64,000 nucleotides of DNA from Anaerolineales bacterium (GTDB lineage Bacteria > Chloroflexota > Anaerolineae > Anaerolineales > Villigracilaceae). How positions within the stretch are numbered: position 1 is the first letter of the stretch; each line of letters starts with the position of its first letter. Both the position numbers and the translations under genes were made by a program. Below the pieces are notes generated by a model that saw only the letters and a list, made by a program, of their open reading frames with translations, was not told the DNA's origin and searched no databases. The stretch covers positions 496,001 to 560,000 of the forward strand of contig JAEURJ010000023.1 in NCBI GenBank assembly GCA_016789305.1. Direction: 5' to 3'. Shown here piece after piece: positions 33,975-43,233 of this stretch.

Positions 33975-34883
33975 ATGCACTACACTAAACCAGCTCTAAC
34001 TTTTGAGGAACAAGCGCAGCTTTTGCTAAAACGCGGATTAGTTGCCGACAAGAATTTGCTGGTCGAACGACTAAGTTTGGTCAATTATTATCGCCTCAGT
34101 GCTTATTGGTACAACTTCAAAAGGATTGATATAGTAACTGGCGTTGAGTCCTTTGCACCTAATACAACATTTGACATGATTTGGGGACGCTATTCATTTG
34201 ATCGAGAATTACGCCGCTTTATTGTGGAAGCTCTTGAGCATGTGGAAGTGGCAGTTTTGCGGACGTGTTTAGTGGAACAATTTACACTAGCTCATGGCCC
34301 TTTTGGTTACGTTACCCTTGCAAACTTTAACCCCCGATTTTCATCTACAGACCATGCACGGCTCCTTTCTGAACTTACAGAGACTATAAATCGGAGCAAG
34401 GAAGAATTTATTGGCAGATTTAGTGGTAAATACACTAGGGAAGCACATTTGCCTTTGTGGATGGCAACCGAAGTCATGACATTCGGCCAATTGTTCACTA
34501 TGTTTCGTAATCTAGATCGAGGAGATTTACAGGTAATTGCCCGTCGCTTTAATCTTTATCCTCCGGTGATGGTTTCATGGCTTCACACCTTATTGTTCAT
34601 TCGAAATATTTGTGCTCATCACGCCCGTCTATGGAATCGGGACATTTCAATTCGCCCTCAAATTCCTGCTAGAAAACACAGTCCTGAATGGCATTCTCCT
34701 GTAAAATTCAACAATACACGCGTGTTTGCGGTATTAGGTTTGCTGTGTTATCTAATGAAGTATTTGGAACCGAGCTATGACTTTCTGGCGCGCTTAGAAG
34801 GTCTTTTATTGGCTTATCCTGAAATCCCGATCCGTGAAATGGGATTCCCATCAAATTGGAAAGATAGCTCTATCTGGAAATAA
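33975..34883 (+). CDS. Abi-family (AbiD/AbiF, Abi_2) abortive infection protein
   Basis: 302 residues. Typical Abi_2 features: TFEEQAQLLLKRGL at the start, LSLVNYYRLSAYWYNF, YSFDRELRRFIVEALEHVEVAVL and a C-terminal LLFIRNICAHHARLWNR, the R-x(4)-H HEPN-type ribonuclease motif (R-N-I-C-A-H). It is 3 bp upstream of the methylase gene. Abi_2 proteins block phage growth, probably by cutting RNA; here one is embedded in an R-M operon. Confidence 0.85.
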   Translation: MHYTKPALTFEEQAQLLLKRGLVADKNLLVERLSLVNYYRLSAYWYNFKRIDIVTGVESFAPNTTFDMIWGRYSFDRELRRFIVEALEHVEVAVLRTCLVEQFTLAHGPFGYVTLANFNPRFSSTDHARLLSELTETINRSKEEFIGRFSGKYTREAHLPLWMATEVMTFGQLFTMFRNLDRGDLQVIARRFNLYPPVMVSWLHTLLFIRNICAHHARLWNRDISIRPQIPARKHSPEWHSPVKFNNTRVFAVLGLLCYLMKYLEPSYDFLARLEGLLLAYPEIPIREMGFPSNWKDSSIWK

Positions 34884-34886
34884 ATC

Positions 34887-36740
34887 ATGACCGAACCCGA
34901 AAAACTTGACCTCACTTCCCACAACCTCCCAGCGGACAAGACCGCCGAACTCCTGCGCCTGTTCCCCGAAATCCGCACCGAAGAGGGCAAGATCGACTTC
35001 GACAAACTCAAACTCGTACTCGGACAAACCGTGGATGCGGGCAAGGAACGCTACGGCATGACCTGGCCAGGCAAAGCGGACTGCTTCAAGACCATCCAAG
35101 CCCCCAGCACTGGGACTCTCCTGCCCGTGCCCGAAGAAAGCGTAGATTTCGACACCACCGAAAACCTCATCATCGAAGGCGATAACCTGGAAGTATTGAA
35201 ACTGTTGCAAAAGGCGTATTTGGGCAAGGTTAAGATGATTTATATTGACCCACCCTACAATACAGGAAATGATTTTATTTATCCCGATAATTATACAGAG
35301 AGCCTCCAAACCTATTTAGAGTACACAGGGCAAGTTGACGCTGGAGGAAAAAAGTTTGGCACGAACACAGAAGATAATGGGCGGTTTCATTCACGTTGGA
35401 TGAATATGATGTATCCGCGTTTGTATTTGGCAAGAAATCTATTGAGGGATGATGGAGTAATTTTCATTAGCATCGACGATGGAGAAGTAAAGAATCTGCG
35501 TGCTATCGGAGACGAAATATTTGGAGAGGAGAATTTCATCGCCAATGTTATCTGGGAGAAAAAATATACTCGCAGTAATGATGCCAAATACTTTTCTGAT
35601 AACCATGACCACGTTTTGGTGTATGCAAAGAGAAAAGATAATGTGCGGTTTAATCTTCAGGCTCGGTCTGAAGAACAAGAGTCGGCATATTCAAACCCAG
35701 ACTCTCATGCTAAAGGACCGTGGAAAGCTACTCCTCTTCATGCCAAAAGTGGTTCAAACAATGATTTTTCTTACACATTCAAGAATGGAGTGACCTGGTC
35801 GCCTCCAAAAGGAACTTATCCTAGGTTTTCCGAAGAAACACTTAGACAGTTTGACGAAAATGATGAAATTTGGTTTGGTGAAGATGGAAATTCAACACCA
35901 AGTCGAAAAACCTTTTTGGCAGAGGCAAAAGAAGGTGTAACTCCTATCACTATATGGTCTTATAAAGAAGTTGGGCATAATCATGAGGCAAATAATGAAT
36001 TGAAACAACTTGAGCTAGGAGGAATTTTTGAAAACCCTAAGCCAACAAGGCTAATCAGACGTATGATCGAGTTAAGCTGCAATGTAGATCAAGGAGATTA
36101 CATTCTGGATTTCTTTGCTGGATCGGGAACAACCGCACAAGCGACCATAGAACTTAATCGAGAAGATAATGGAAATCGCAAATTCATTCTTGTTCAATTG
36201 CCTGAAGCTACAGAAAACCCAGAATTTTCCACCATTGCAACTTTTACAAAAGAACGCGTAAAACGTGCAATAAAGAAATTAAACAAAGCCGATGACGGTC
36301 AATTTCAGATTGGGAAAAAAGAAGACCGTGGTTTTCGCTTGTATAAACTTGCAGAATCGAATTTTAAAGGATGGGATGCGCAAGTTCCCAAGGATAGCAA
36401 AGAATTAGTAAAGCAATTAGAGCTTCATATTGATCATATAAGGGATGGACGAACCAATGAAGATATTTTGTATGAGATACTTCTCAAGAGCGGGTTCCCA
36501 TTATCTACAGCGGTTGAAAAGATCGAACTAGAAGGTAAATTTGTGTATAGTTTGGCAGGGGGTGGGATGTTGGTTTGTCTGGAAAAAGGACTTAACTTAG
36601 ATATTATCCGGGCGATGGCAGAAAGAATACCTCAACGGATTGTTTGTCTTGATGAAGGCTTCGCCCAGAATGATCAATTAAAGGCAAATGCAGTTCAACT
36701 GTTTAAAACAAAAGGCGTCACAAGTTTTAAGACTATCTAA
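34887..36740 (+). CDS. mod: Type III restriction-modification methyltransferase (Mod)
   Basis: 617 residues. DPPYNTGNDFIY (121-132) precedes the FAGSGTT motif (near 412), the beta-class order of type III Mod proteins. The N terminus contains KYGMTWPGK and the NLIIEGDNLEVLKLL segment typical of Mod. It methylates N6-adenine and supplies target recognition to Res, here encoded about 2 kb downstream instead of directly adjacent. Confidence 0.92.
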   Translation: MTEPEKLDLTSHNLPADKTAELLRLFPEIRTEEGKIDFDKLKLVLGQTVDAGKERYGMTWPGKADCFKTIQAPSTGTLLPVPEESVDFDTTENLIIEGDNLEVLKLLQKAYLGKVKMIYIDPPYNTGNDFIYPDNYTESLQTYLEYTGQVDAGGKKFGTNTEDNGRFHSRWMNMMYPRLYLARNLLRDDGVIFISIDDGEVKNLRAIGDEIFGEENFIANVIWEKKYTRSNDAKYFSDNHDHVLVYAKRKDNVRFNLQARSEEQESAYSNPDSHAKGPWKATPLHAKSGSNNDFSYTFKNGVTWSPPKGTYPRFSEETLRQFDENDEIWFGEDGNSTPSRKTFLAEAKEGVTPITIWSYKEVGHNHEANNELKQLELGGIFENPKPTRLIRRMIELSCNVDQGDYILDFFAGSGTTAQATIELNREDNGNRKFILVQLPEATENPEFSTIATFTKERVKRAIKKLNKADDGQFQIGKKEDRGFRLYKLAESNFKGWDAQVPKDSKELVKQLELHIDHIRDGRTNEDILYEILLKSGFPLSTAVEKIELEGKFVYSLAGGGMLVCLEKGLNLDIIRAMAERIPQRIVCLDEGFAQNDQLKANAVQLFKTKGVTSFKTI

Positions 36741-36750
36741 AGGTGCAAAC

Positions 36751-37821
36751 GTGGAAATTCTGCCATTAATCCAAAGACATGACTCGCCGAAAGAAGGGAC
36801 CATCCAAGGCGTCATGGAAGGATACGTTCACCGCAACAACTATAATTGCGTGCAGGTTGCAATGGCTTATGCGTCAATTGCAGGAGTTAGGACTTTCCTT
36901 GATGTTTTTGCTAATAATAAAATCGAGAAAAGTCAGTGGTTAATTGGGTTAGACGATGCAATTACTCAACCAGGTGCAATAAAACTCCTACTCGGCTTAG
37001 AAAATTCTGAAGTACGAATCGTAAAACTATTTGAAGATGGAGCCAGATTTCACCCAAAAGTAGCAAGATTTCGCTCCTTAAATCGGATGGTAGGAGAACT
37101 ATTAGTAATGGGCTCAGCAAATCTTACTAACAGGGCGCTAGCAGGCAACTCCGAGGCGGTTGTTTTCATAGAAAGTAAAAACCCCGAAGAAAAAAATATG
37201 TTTTCAAAAATATGGGCCGACTTATGGTTACAGGGACACACCCCTAAAAGACATGAACTTTCTGAGTATGAAAGGGTTTTTAAACTTGCAAGTAATTCTA
37301 GAAAAGTGTTGCGTAAAAAGATTCAAGACAAACCATTAAAACAAAATAGACCTATAAAAATCCTTGAGAATGACAATGCAGAATTAGATCCCTCCCATGC
37401 AAGAGTCTGTTGGATCGAATGTGGAAATGTTACGGCAATGGGGCGCGAATTGGAATTTAAGGCAGAGCAAGGCTTGTTCTTCGGACTTGAACCTACTGGA
37501 GGGCATGAGAGAATATTCAGATTTCGTGTCTCGAATGGTTTGACAATCAATCTAAAAATGAAATATCAACAAAATCATATGTGGCGGTTGCAAATGAACA
37601 ACAATGTTCCTGAAGTTCAAAGGGGACTCCGCCCAATAGCTTCGAATGGTGCACTTGGTCGTTCTGATGAAGTTGCTATTTTTACTCGAACTAAGGAAGC
37701 TGATCGTTTTGCTTTAAGTTTCGTCAAACTTAATTCTCGAGAATTTGCCAAAATAAAAAAGGCATCATTGCAATCGGGAACCGTAGGGCAGACATCAGCA
37801 CGGTCTTACGGCTGGCTTTAG
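36751..37821 (+). CDS. PLD-like (HKD) nuclease domain protein inserted in the R-M locus
   Basis: 356 residues from GTG at 36751, preferred because the in-frame ATG at 36688 lies inside mod. N-terminal PLD-like core: CVQVAMAYASIAGVRTFLDVF and FHPKVARFRSLNRMVGELLVMGSANLTNRAL, i.e. one H-x-K motif followed by G-S-A-N. Typical PLD nucleases dimerise with one such motif each. The C-terminal 200 residues are a beta-rich domain of unknown type. Confidence 0.7.
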   Translation: MEILPLIQRHDSPKEGTIQGVMEGYVHRNNYNCVQVAMAYASIAGVRTFLDVFANNKIEKSQWLIGLDDAITQPGAIKLLLGLENSEVRIVKLFEDGARFHPKVARFRSLNRMVGELLVMGSANLTNRALAGNSEAVVFIESKNPEEKNMFSKIWADLWLQGHTPKRHELSEYERVFKLASNSRKVLRKKIQDKPLKQNRPIKILENDNAELDPSHARVCWIECGNVTAMGRELEFKAEQGLFFGLEPTGGHERIFRFRVSNGLTINLKMKYQQNHMWRLQMNNNVPEVQRGLRPIASNGALGRSDEVAIFTRTKEADRFALSFVKLNSREFAKIKKASLQSGTVGQTSARSYGWL

Positions 37822-37855
37822 TAGATCTATTGTAACTTAGACTATATATTTGTTT

Positions 37856-38767
37856 ATGAACATATCCTATCTTACTCAGGCGCTTTGCAACGACCGCACT
37901 CAGATTACAAAAGGCGTTGATCCCTCTGTCTGGATTAATTCAGCCCTTCCAAATGACAAAGTTACTCTTTCATTTCAATACTTTGTTCGTTGGGACCAAT
38001 CGCCATTATTGCTCGATGCGCACGTGTGGATGACAAGATTGGTTCAATTTGAGTCACCTGAAGAGCTCGAAACTAGTGAAAAAATAATCCTTCAGGTTTT
38101 TAAAGATCAAGGTTACGCTGCAGAGTTCTATTCGTTTTTGGCATATTGTAAAAGGAATGGTCATACTCTTGCTTGCATTCTACTACCCGAATTGCCATTA
38201 GAACTACTCGATGAAAAAAAACCGGTTTGGGTGATTAGAGCCAAAGAAGGAACTGGTGAGTTGGGAATAAACAAGGTGACAATTTCAAGGCTAAAAGAAC
38301 AAATCCAATCACATTCTGGTGGTCCAATCCGTATGGGTTCAAAAGGATTAACCTACGGCACGAGCGCAGTTGAGTGTTACCTGTCGAAGACAGATGCTGC
38401 TTATCCCGGTGATGTTGATTGTGTTATTTCCACAAATGATGGTACCGTTCTTGGGATGATTGAATTCAAAAAGCATACGATTGCCGATAAAATCGAAAAT
38501 CATTTGGCTGCTCATTATTATCAACGAGGTGACAAACGCAAGTACGACCGACTTGCTTGCCTTCACCAATACTATGAATCGACTTACCCTAATGTTTGTC
38601 CCATCACGATGCTTTATTTTTCCACAAGGACCCCAATAATCAGGATGCAATTGATTGATGTAGAGAATGAAATTATCGTTGTTAAAGACTCGAATGATGT
38701 CGATATTACAAAATTATCCAATCAGGATATTGGAAATAGCATCCTGAACTTTATGGGCATTTCGTAA
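37856..38767 (+). CDS. PD-(D/E)XK-like nuclease candidate in the type III R-M locus
   Basis: 303 residues. No full family assignment, but GDVDCVISTNDGTVLGMIEFKKH (about 196-218) matches a PD-(D/E)XK core (Asp, then E-x-K). The N-terminal half is helical and unknown. ATG at 37856 is preferred over TTG at 37850. It ends 1 bp before res. With the PLD gene it interrupts the normal mod-res pair. Confidence 0.5.
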   Translation: MNISYLTQALCNDRTQITKGVDPSVWINSALPNDKVTLSFQYFVRWDQSPLLLDAHVWMTRLVQFESPEELETSEKIILQVFKDQGYAAEFYSFLAYCKRNGHTLACILLPELPLELLDEKKPVWVIRAKEGTGELGINKVTISRLKEQIQSHSGGPIRMGSKGLTYGTSAVECYLSKTDAAYPGDVDCVISTNDGTVLGMIEFKKHTIADKIENHLAAHYYQRGDKRKYDRLACLHQYYESTYPNVCPITMLYFSTRTPIIRMQLIDVENEIIVVKDSNDVDITKLSNQDIGNSILNFMGIS

Positions 38768-38768
38768 A

Positions 38769-41747
38769 ATGAAGATTCACTTTGACGCAAATCAACAGTT
38801 CCAACTAGATGCTGTAACAGCAGTCACAGACCTTTTTGAAGGTCAACCGCAGTCTGCCTCAAGCATGACTCCCATTCACGTGGGTGATTTTGGTGAGATG
38901 TTCGCTGGTCAGGCACAAACCGAACTGGGTGTCGGCAATCAGTTGTTGCTGGATGAAGATCGTTTGCGTGAGAACACGCGTGCAGTCCAACATCGAAACG
39001 ACATAGAGATCGCCGATCCGAACACCCCGATGGAGGCTTGGGAACACTTCGATGTGCCCTCAGATCGAGCCAGACGTGTCCCCCACTTCTCTGTCGAAAT
39101 GGAAACAGGCACAGGCAAGACCTATGTCTACCTGCGCACCATCTTCGAGTTATCACAAAAGTTCGGCTTCCAGAAATTCATAATCGTTGTGCCGAGCGTT
39201 GCCATTCGTGAAGGTGTCCTCAAGAATCTGGAGATCACCGAAGAGCATTTCAAGACTCTGTACAACATTACCCCTGAATATTTCGTCTACGACGCCAAGA
39301 AGATCAACCGCTTGCGCCAGTTCGCCACTAGCAACACCTTGCAAATCCTGGTCATCAACATTGACGCCTTCCGCAAGAACTTCACAGGCACCGAAGAAGA
39401 AAAGAAAAGCAACGTCATTTACAAGGAAAGCGACAAACTCTCGGGTCGCCAACCCATTGAGTTTGTGCAGGCGGCGCGTCCCATCGTCATCATTGACGAA
39501 CCGCAGAGTGTGGATAACACTGACAAAGCACAGGAAGCCATCAAAGCGCTTAATCCGCTCTGCACGTTGCGATATTCAGCGACTCATACCAATCCCTATA
39601 ACCTGATCTACCAACTTGATCCCGTCCGCGCCTTTGAATTGCGTCTTGTCAAGCAAATCGTAGTCGCTTCTGCCGCAGTGGAAGGCGGCGCCAATGAAGC
39701 CTATGTCCGCGTGGACAAGATAGACTACAAAAATGGCATCAAAGCCAAACTCCGCATTCAGGAACAGACGGACGCAGGTCCGCGTGAGAAGACGGTCACC
39801 GTAAAGAACGGCGCAGACCTGTACACCCTTTCCAATGAACGTGCTGCCTACAAAGAAGGGTACGAGATTGCAGAGATCAACGCCGAACCAGAGAATGAAT
39901 ACATCCGCTTTGCCAATGGGCGTGTCATGCGTCTGGGTGAGGAGGTCGGCGGAATGCGGGATGACATCTGGCGTGCGCAAATCAAACACACAGTCAAACG
40001 GCATCTTGAAAAGGAGTTACAGACTCAAAGGCGCGGCATCAAAGTCTTGAGTTTATTCTTCATTGACCGTGTCGCCAATTATCGGGATTACGATGAAGCG
40101 GGCAAACCCATCGCGGGTAAATTTGCCAAAGCCTTCGAAGAAACTCTGGCAGAATTGGCAAAGGAAGAACGCTTCGCCCCGCTCGAATGGCTGAAACTGC
40201 CCATCGAAAAACTCCACAACGGCTACTTCGCCCAGGATAAAAAAGGCATCCTCAAAGACACACGCGGCGATACACAAGCTGATGATGAAGTCTACAACCT
40301 CATCATGAAAGACAAAGAAAAACTACTGACTATAGAGGAGCCTTTACGCTTCATCTTCAGTCATTCCGCCCTGCGCGAAGGCTGGGACAATCCCAATGTC
40401 TTCCAGATCTGCAACCTGCGTGAAATGTCCACTGAACGCGAACGCCGCCAAACACTCGGGCGCGGCTTACGTTTGCCTGTAGATCAAAACGGCGACCGCG
40501 TCCGTGACGACTCGATCAATAAACTTTATGTCTTCGCCAACGAAACCTATGAGGATTTTGCCCGTGGTCTTCAAAGTGAATACGAAAGCGAAGGTATTTC
40601 TTTTGGCAAGATTCCGCTGGTTGCCATCTCCAAGCTCACTCAAATCGTGGATGAGGTGGAACAGCCCATCGGACGGGAAGCTGCCCAGGAAATTCGGACT
40701 GCCCTCATCGAGCAAAAGATTCTGGATGAAAACAATCGCATCCAACCGACCTTTGACCCACGTCGCCCAGACTTCAAACTGGCTCTCCCCGAAGCGTTTA
40801 CCGCCCTCGCTCCCGCAGTCACAGATTTGCTCTCTTCATACCTGATCGAACGTCACATCCGCCGAGAAAAGCAGGAAGGTCCGAATCGCTTCAAGAAAGC
40901 CATCGAAGCCAGCCCCGAATTCCTCGAACTCTGGAATAAGATCAAACCGAAGACAACCTACCGCGTCGAATTCAGCACCGATGAATTGGTGATAAGTGCC
41001 GTCCGCACGATTAAAGCAATGCCGCGCATCGAAGCCCCGAAAATTCGTGTCACAGCAGGGCAGGTGGACATCAAAAAAGGCGGCGTTGCTTCAAATGCTG
41101 TAAGCGTTTCGGAAGAAAAAGTGGATTATCGGTCGCGTCCACTTCCCGATATTCTGGCTTATTTGCAGGAACAAACTGAACTCACTCGCGCAACTTTAGT
41201 TCGCATTCTCAAAGAGTCGGGTCGCCTCGAAGAATTCTTCCTTGATCCCCAAAAGTTTATGGATCAGGTGGCTTACATTATCAAGCATGAACTCCATCGG
41301 CTTCTTGTAGATGGCATCAAGTACGAAAAACTTGTCGTCGATGGCAGAGAAGACGAATGGGAAATGGCGATCTTCAAGAACGAAGAGGTCATTAACTACC
41401 TAAGCGCCTTACAGGTCAAGAATTCCACCCATGAGTATGTGGTCTATAGTTCCATAGTCGAATACGAATTTGCCAGAAAGCTTGATGAACGCGAAGACAT
41501 CAAACTCTTCATCAAACTACCAGACAAATTCTCCATTGAAACCCCCGTCGGCAAATACATCCCCGACTGGGCAATTGTCAAACACAACGACAACACCATC
41601 TACATGGTTCGCGAGACCAAAGGCGTGAAGAAGGATCAGTTCCTCAAACTCCGCACGTCTGAATCCGACAAAATCCGCTGTGGCGAAAAACACTTCGAAG
41701 CCCTGGGTCTAGACTTCGATATGGTCACCGATGCCGGTGAGGTGTAG
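38769..41747 (+). CDS. res: Type III restriction endonuclease subunit (Res)
   Basis: 992 residues. SF2 helicase with VEMETGTGKTYVYL (about 109-122), IDEPQ motif II and RQTLGRGLRLPVD motif VI, characteristic of Res. C-terminal endonuclease core KYIPDWAIV ... VRETKGVK (PD...E-x-K). Res translocates/loops DNA between inversely oriented sites and cuts. It completes the R-M pair with Mod. Confidence 0.92.
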   Translation: MKIHFDANQQFQLDAVTAVTDLFEGQPQSASSMTPIHVGDFGEMFAGQAQTELGVGNQLLLDEDRLRENTRAVQHRNDIEIADPNTPMEAWEHFDVPSDRARRVPHFSVEMETGTGKTYVYLRTIFELSQKFGFQKFIIVVPSVAIREGVLKNLEITEEHFKTLYNITPEYFVYDAKKINRLRQFATSNTLQILVINIDAFRKNFTGTEEEKKSNVIYKESDKLSGRQPIEFVQAARPIVIIDEPQSVDNTDKAQEAIKALNPLCTLRYSATHTNPYNLIYQLDPVRAFELRLVKQIVVASAAVEGGANEAYVRVDKIDYKNGIKAKLRIQEQTDAGPREKTVTVKNGADLYTLSNERAAYKEGYEIAEINAEPENEYIRFANGRVMRLGEEVGGMRDDIWRAQIKHTVKRHLEKELQTQRRGIKVLSLFFIDRVANYRDYDEAGKPIAGKFAKAFEETLAELAKEERFAPLEWLKLPIEKLHNGYFAQDKKGILKDTRGDTQADDEVYNLIMKDKEKLLTIEEPLRFIFSHSALREGWDNPNVFQICNLREMSTERERRQTLGRGLRLPVDQNGDRVRDDSINKLYVFANETYEDFARGLQSEYESEGISFGKIPLVAISKLTQIVDEVEQPIGREAAQEIRTALIEQKILDENNRIQPTFDPRRPDFKLALPEAFTALAPAVTDLLSSYLIERHIRREKQEGPNRFKKAIEASPEFLELWNKIKPKTTYRVEFSTDELVISAVRTIKAMPRIEAPKIRVTAGQVDIKKGGVASNAVSVSEEKVDYRSRPLPDILAYLQEQTELTRATLVRILKESGRLEEFFLDPQKFMDQVAYIIKHELHRLLVDGIKYEKLVVDGREDEWEMAIFKNEEVINYLSALQVKNSTHEYVVYSSIVEYEFARKLDEREDIKLFIKLPDKFSIETPVGKYIPDWAIVKHNDNTIYMVRETKGVKKDQFLKLRTSESDKIRCGEKHFEALGLDFDMVTDAGEV

Positions 41748-41769
41748 TGCATAACAGGGAGGAAGTCTG

Positions 41770-42336
41770 ATGGATGATGTCCTGACACTTGGAACACTTA
41801 CAATTCAGCGGAGAGATGAAGAGAGTTATCAAAGCTATACTGTTAGCAAAAAGAAGTCGATTGGGAAGATTATCCCTTTCCATATCACAGACAACAAGAT
41901 CGACATTCTTGTTGGATATGCAATATTCATTAATGGCGAAAGAGATATAAGAACTCTGGAGGTCCAGAAGGAATTTAATACATTTGGACGCCTACTGCAT
42001 GGACTACGCCTTAGTATCCTGCCTGCTCCAAACGATCCCCGCATGGTTTATGTCGAACTTAAGCAAGCAATCCCCAAAAATAGTTTTGAAAAACACGAAA
42101 CACTCCACCCTACTCGATCTGAATCTGACCTGGACACGGGGGCAAGATTGTCGGTTTTTAGCGAGTTAAAAAAGGCCGGTGCTGAAGCTGGAACCAAACT
42201 GGACCTAATTGGCGACAATAAAAAAACATCACTCAATCTGTGTGCATCCTTTCCAAAGGACAACCTGTGGGCACCGATCGTTGCTTACGTAGCGACGAGG
42301 ATTCTGCCCATTTCCTGGGGATACAAAGGGATTTAG
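41770..42336 (+). CDS. Unknown protein after the type III Res gene
   Basis: 188 residues, not recognized. GGGAGG stands about ten bases before the ATG. The middle is beta-rich (KKSIGKIIPFHITDNKIDILVGYAIF); the end has LWAPIVAYVATRILPISWGYKGI, a possible amphipathic or membrane-touching helix. It is 22 bp after res and may belong to that operon; a weak hairpin with TTTTT (about 42337-42360) follows. Confidence 0.5.
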   Translation: MDDVLTLGTLTIQRRDEESYQSYTVSKKKSIGKIIPFHITDNKIDILVGYAIFINGERDIRTLEVQKEFNTFGRLLHGLRLSILPAPNDPRMVYVELKQAIPKNSFEKHETLHPTRSESDLDTGARLSVFSELKKAGAEAGTKLDLIGDNKKTSLNLCASFPKDNLWAPIVAYVATRILPISWGYKGI

Positions 42337-42364
42337 CCCCCTGAAACTGGCTTTTTCGGGGAAA

Positions 42365-42400
42365 CTCGAATTTCCGGTTTTTTCAACTTTAAGCGACTAA
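42365..42400 (+). promoter_or_regulatory. Shared ECF-type promoter element, copy A (sigma operon)
   Basis: CTCGAATTTCCGGTTTTTT (42365-42383), nine variable bases, then GCGACTAA (42393-42400). Identical block, spacing and GCGACT recur at 47292. GAATTTCCGG fits a -35 box with T-rich spacer and GCGACT a -10 about 15 bases later, the layout of ECF promoters. The sigma-factor start is 47 bp beyond it. Confidence 0.75.
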
Positions 42401-42447
42401 GGATGTAGAAGAGTACGACCATACTATCAAAAGGAGGTGATTTCCCT

Positions 42448-43233
42448 TTGGAACCAGCACCTGCAGAGCTTTCCAATACCAACTTGTCACCGCTTATTCA
42501 CCGAGATAAGGACGGTGTATTGCTCAAACGCGCTCCAGACGTGGATGCGCAAATACACGATTGCCTTGTTCTAGCACCAACAGAGTTGGTTCAGCGGGCC
42601 AAGAAAGAGGCACAAGATCCTGGGTTTCTAAAGGATGAGGCATTAGTTTATCTAATCCGTGCTTTTCATAAATCTGGCAATAAAGATATTACGAACCAGC
42701 TTTCGGAGGAATTGATCCGTAGGTGCACACCATTCATCTACTCAAAATTTAATGGCTTTGTCGACGCAGAGGATGCCTTTTGTGCCGTGATCAAAATTCT
42801 GTTCACGCATATTTTATTTCGAGATGATGGCAGAGGCGACTTCCTGCAAGTTCGGTTTGGCATGCATCTCAAACGTATTGTTGTTTCTGTTTTTCGTATT
42901 CATCGTGATAAGAAAGAAAAAGAATCATCAACTTTTACTTTTTCCGAATTGTCCAATGAGGAAGACGAAGATGCAGAATGGGACGATTCCATTAGGTCTG
43001 AGGATTTGTCACTTGAAAATAGGGTTTTCATTGATCAAGCCGCCAATGTTCTTACAGGCCATCTTCAGGAAGTATATATTCTTCGTCATAAATACAATTT
43101 TCAAATTGATTCTGTTGATCCTAATGAACCTACTCTAAGCAAATATTTTGGCAAAACCCCACATACAATAAACAATTGGCTAAGAAAAGCCGACGAGATT
43201 CTAAAAAAATGGCAAGGAGAAAACCATGAATAA
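42448..43233 (+). CDS. RNA polymerase sigma-70-family (ECF-like) factor, TTG start
   Basis: 261 residues; TTG start with a perfect AAGGAGGTGA seven bases upstream. Region 2-like CTPFIYSKFNGFVDAEDAFCAVIKILF and a C-terminal region 4-like LQEVYILRHKYNFQIDSVDPNE...GKTPHTINNWLRKADEIL are recognizable. An N-terminal extension of about 80 residues and an acidic linker (NEEDEDAEWDDS) are atypical for ECF factors. It heads the three-gene operon with a 213-residue protein and the ImmA-UvrD fusion. It is the best candidate to recognise the repeated promoter at 42365 and 47292. Confidence 0.7.
   Translation: MEPAPAELSNTNLSPLIHRDKDGVLLKRAPDVDAQIHDCLVLAPTELVQRAKKEAQDPGFLKDEALVYLIRAFHKSGNKDITNQLSEELIRRCTPFIYSKFNGFVDAEDAFCAVIKILFTHILFRDDGRGDFLQVRFGMHLKRIVVSVFRIHRDKKEKESSTFTFSELSNEEDEDAEWDDSIRSEDLSLENRVFIDQAANVLTGHLQEVYILRHKYNFQIDSVDPNEPTLSKYFGKTPHTINNWLRKADEILKKWQGENHE

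Noticed and set aside
40504..40845. 113-codon frame inside res
   Set aside because: Out-of-frame shadow of the Res coding sequence with low-complexity Ser/Lys/Arg content.
30973..41747. DISARM system
   Set aside because: SNF2 helicase, methylase and PLD-like genes are present, but DrmA and DrmB are missing, and Mod/Res define a type III system.
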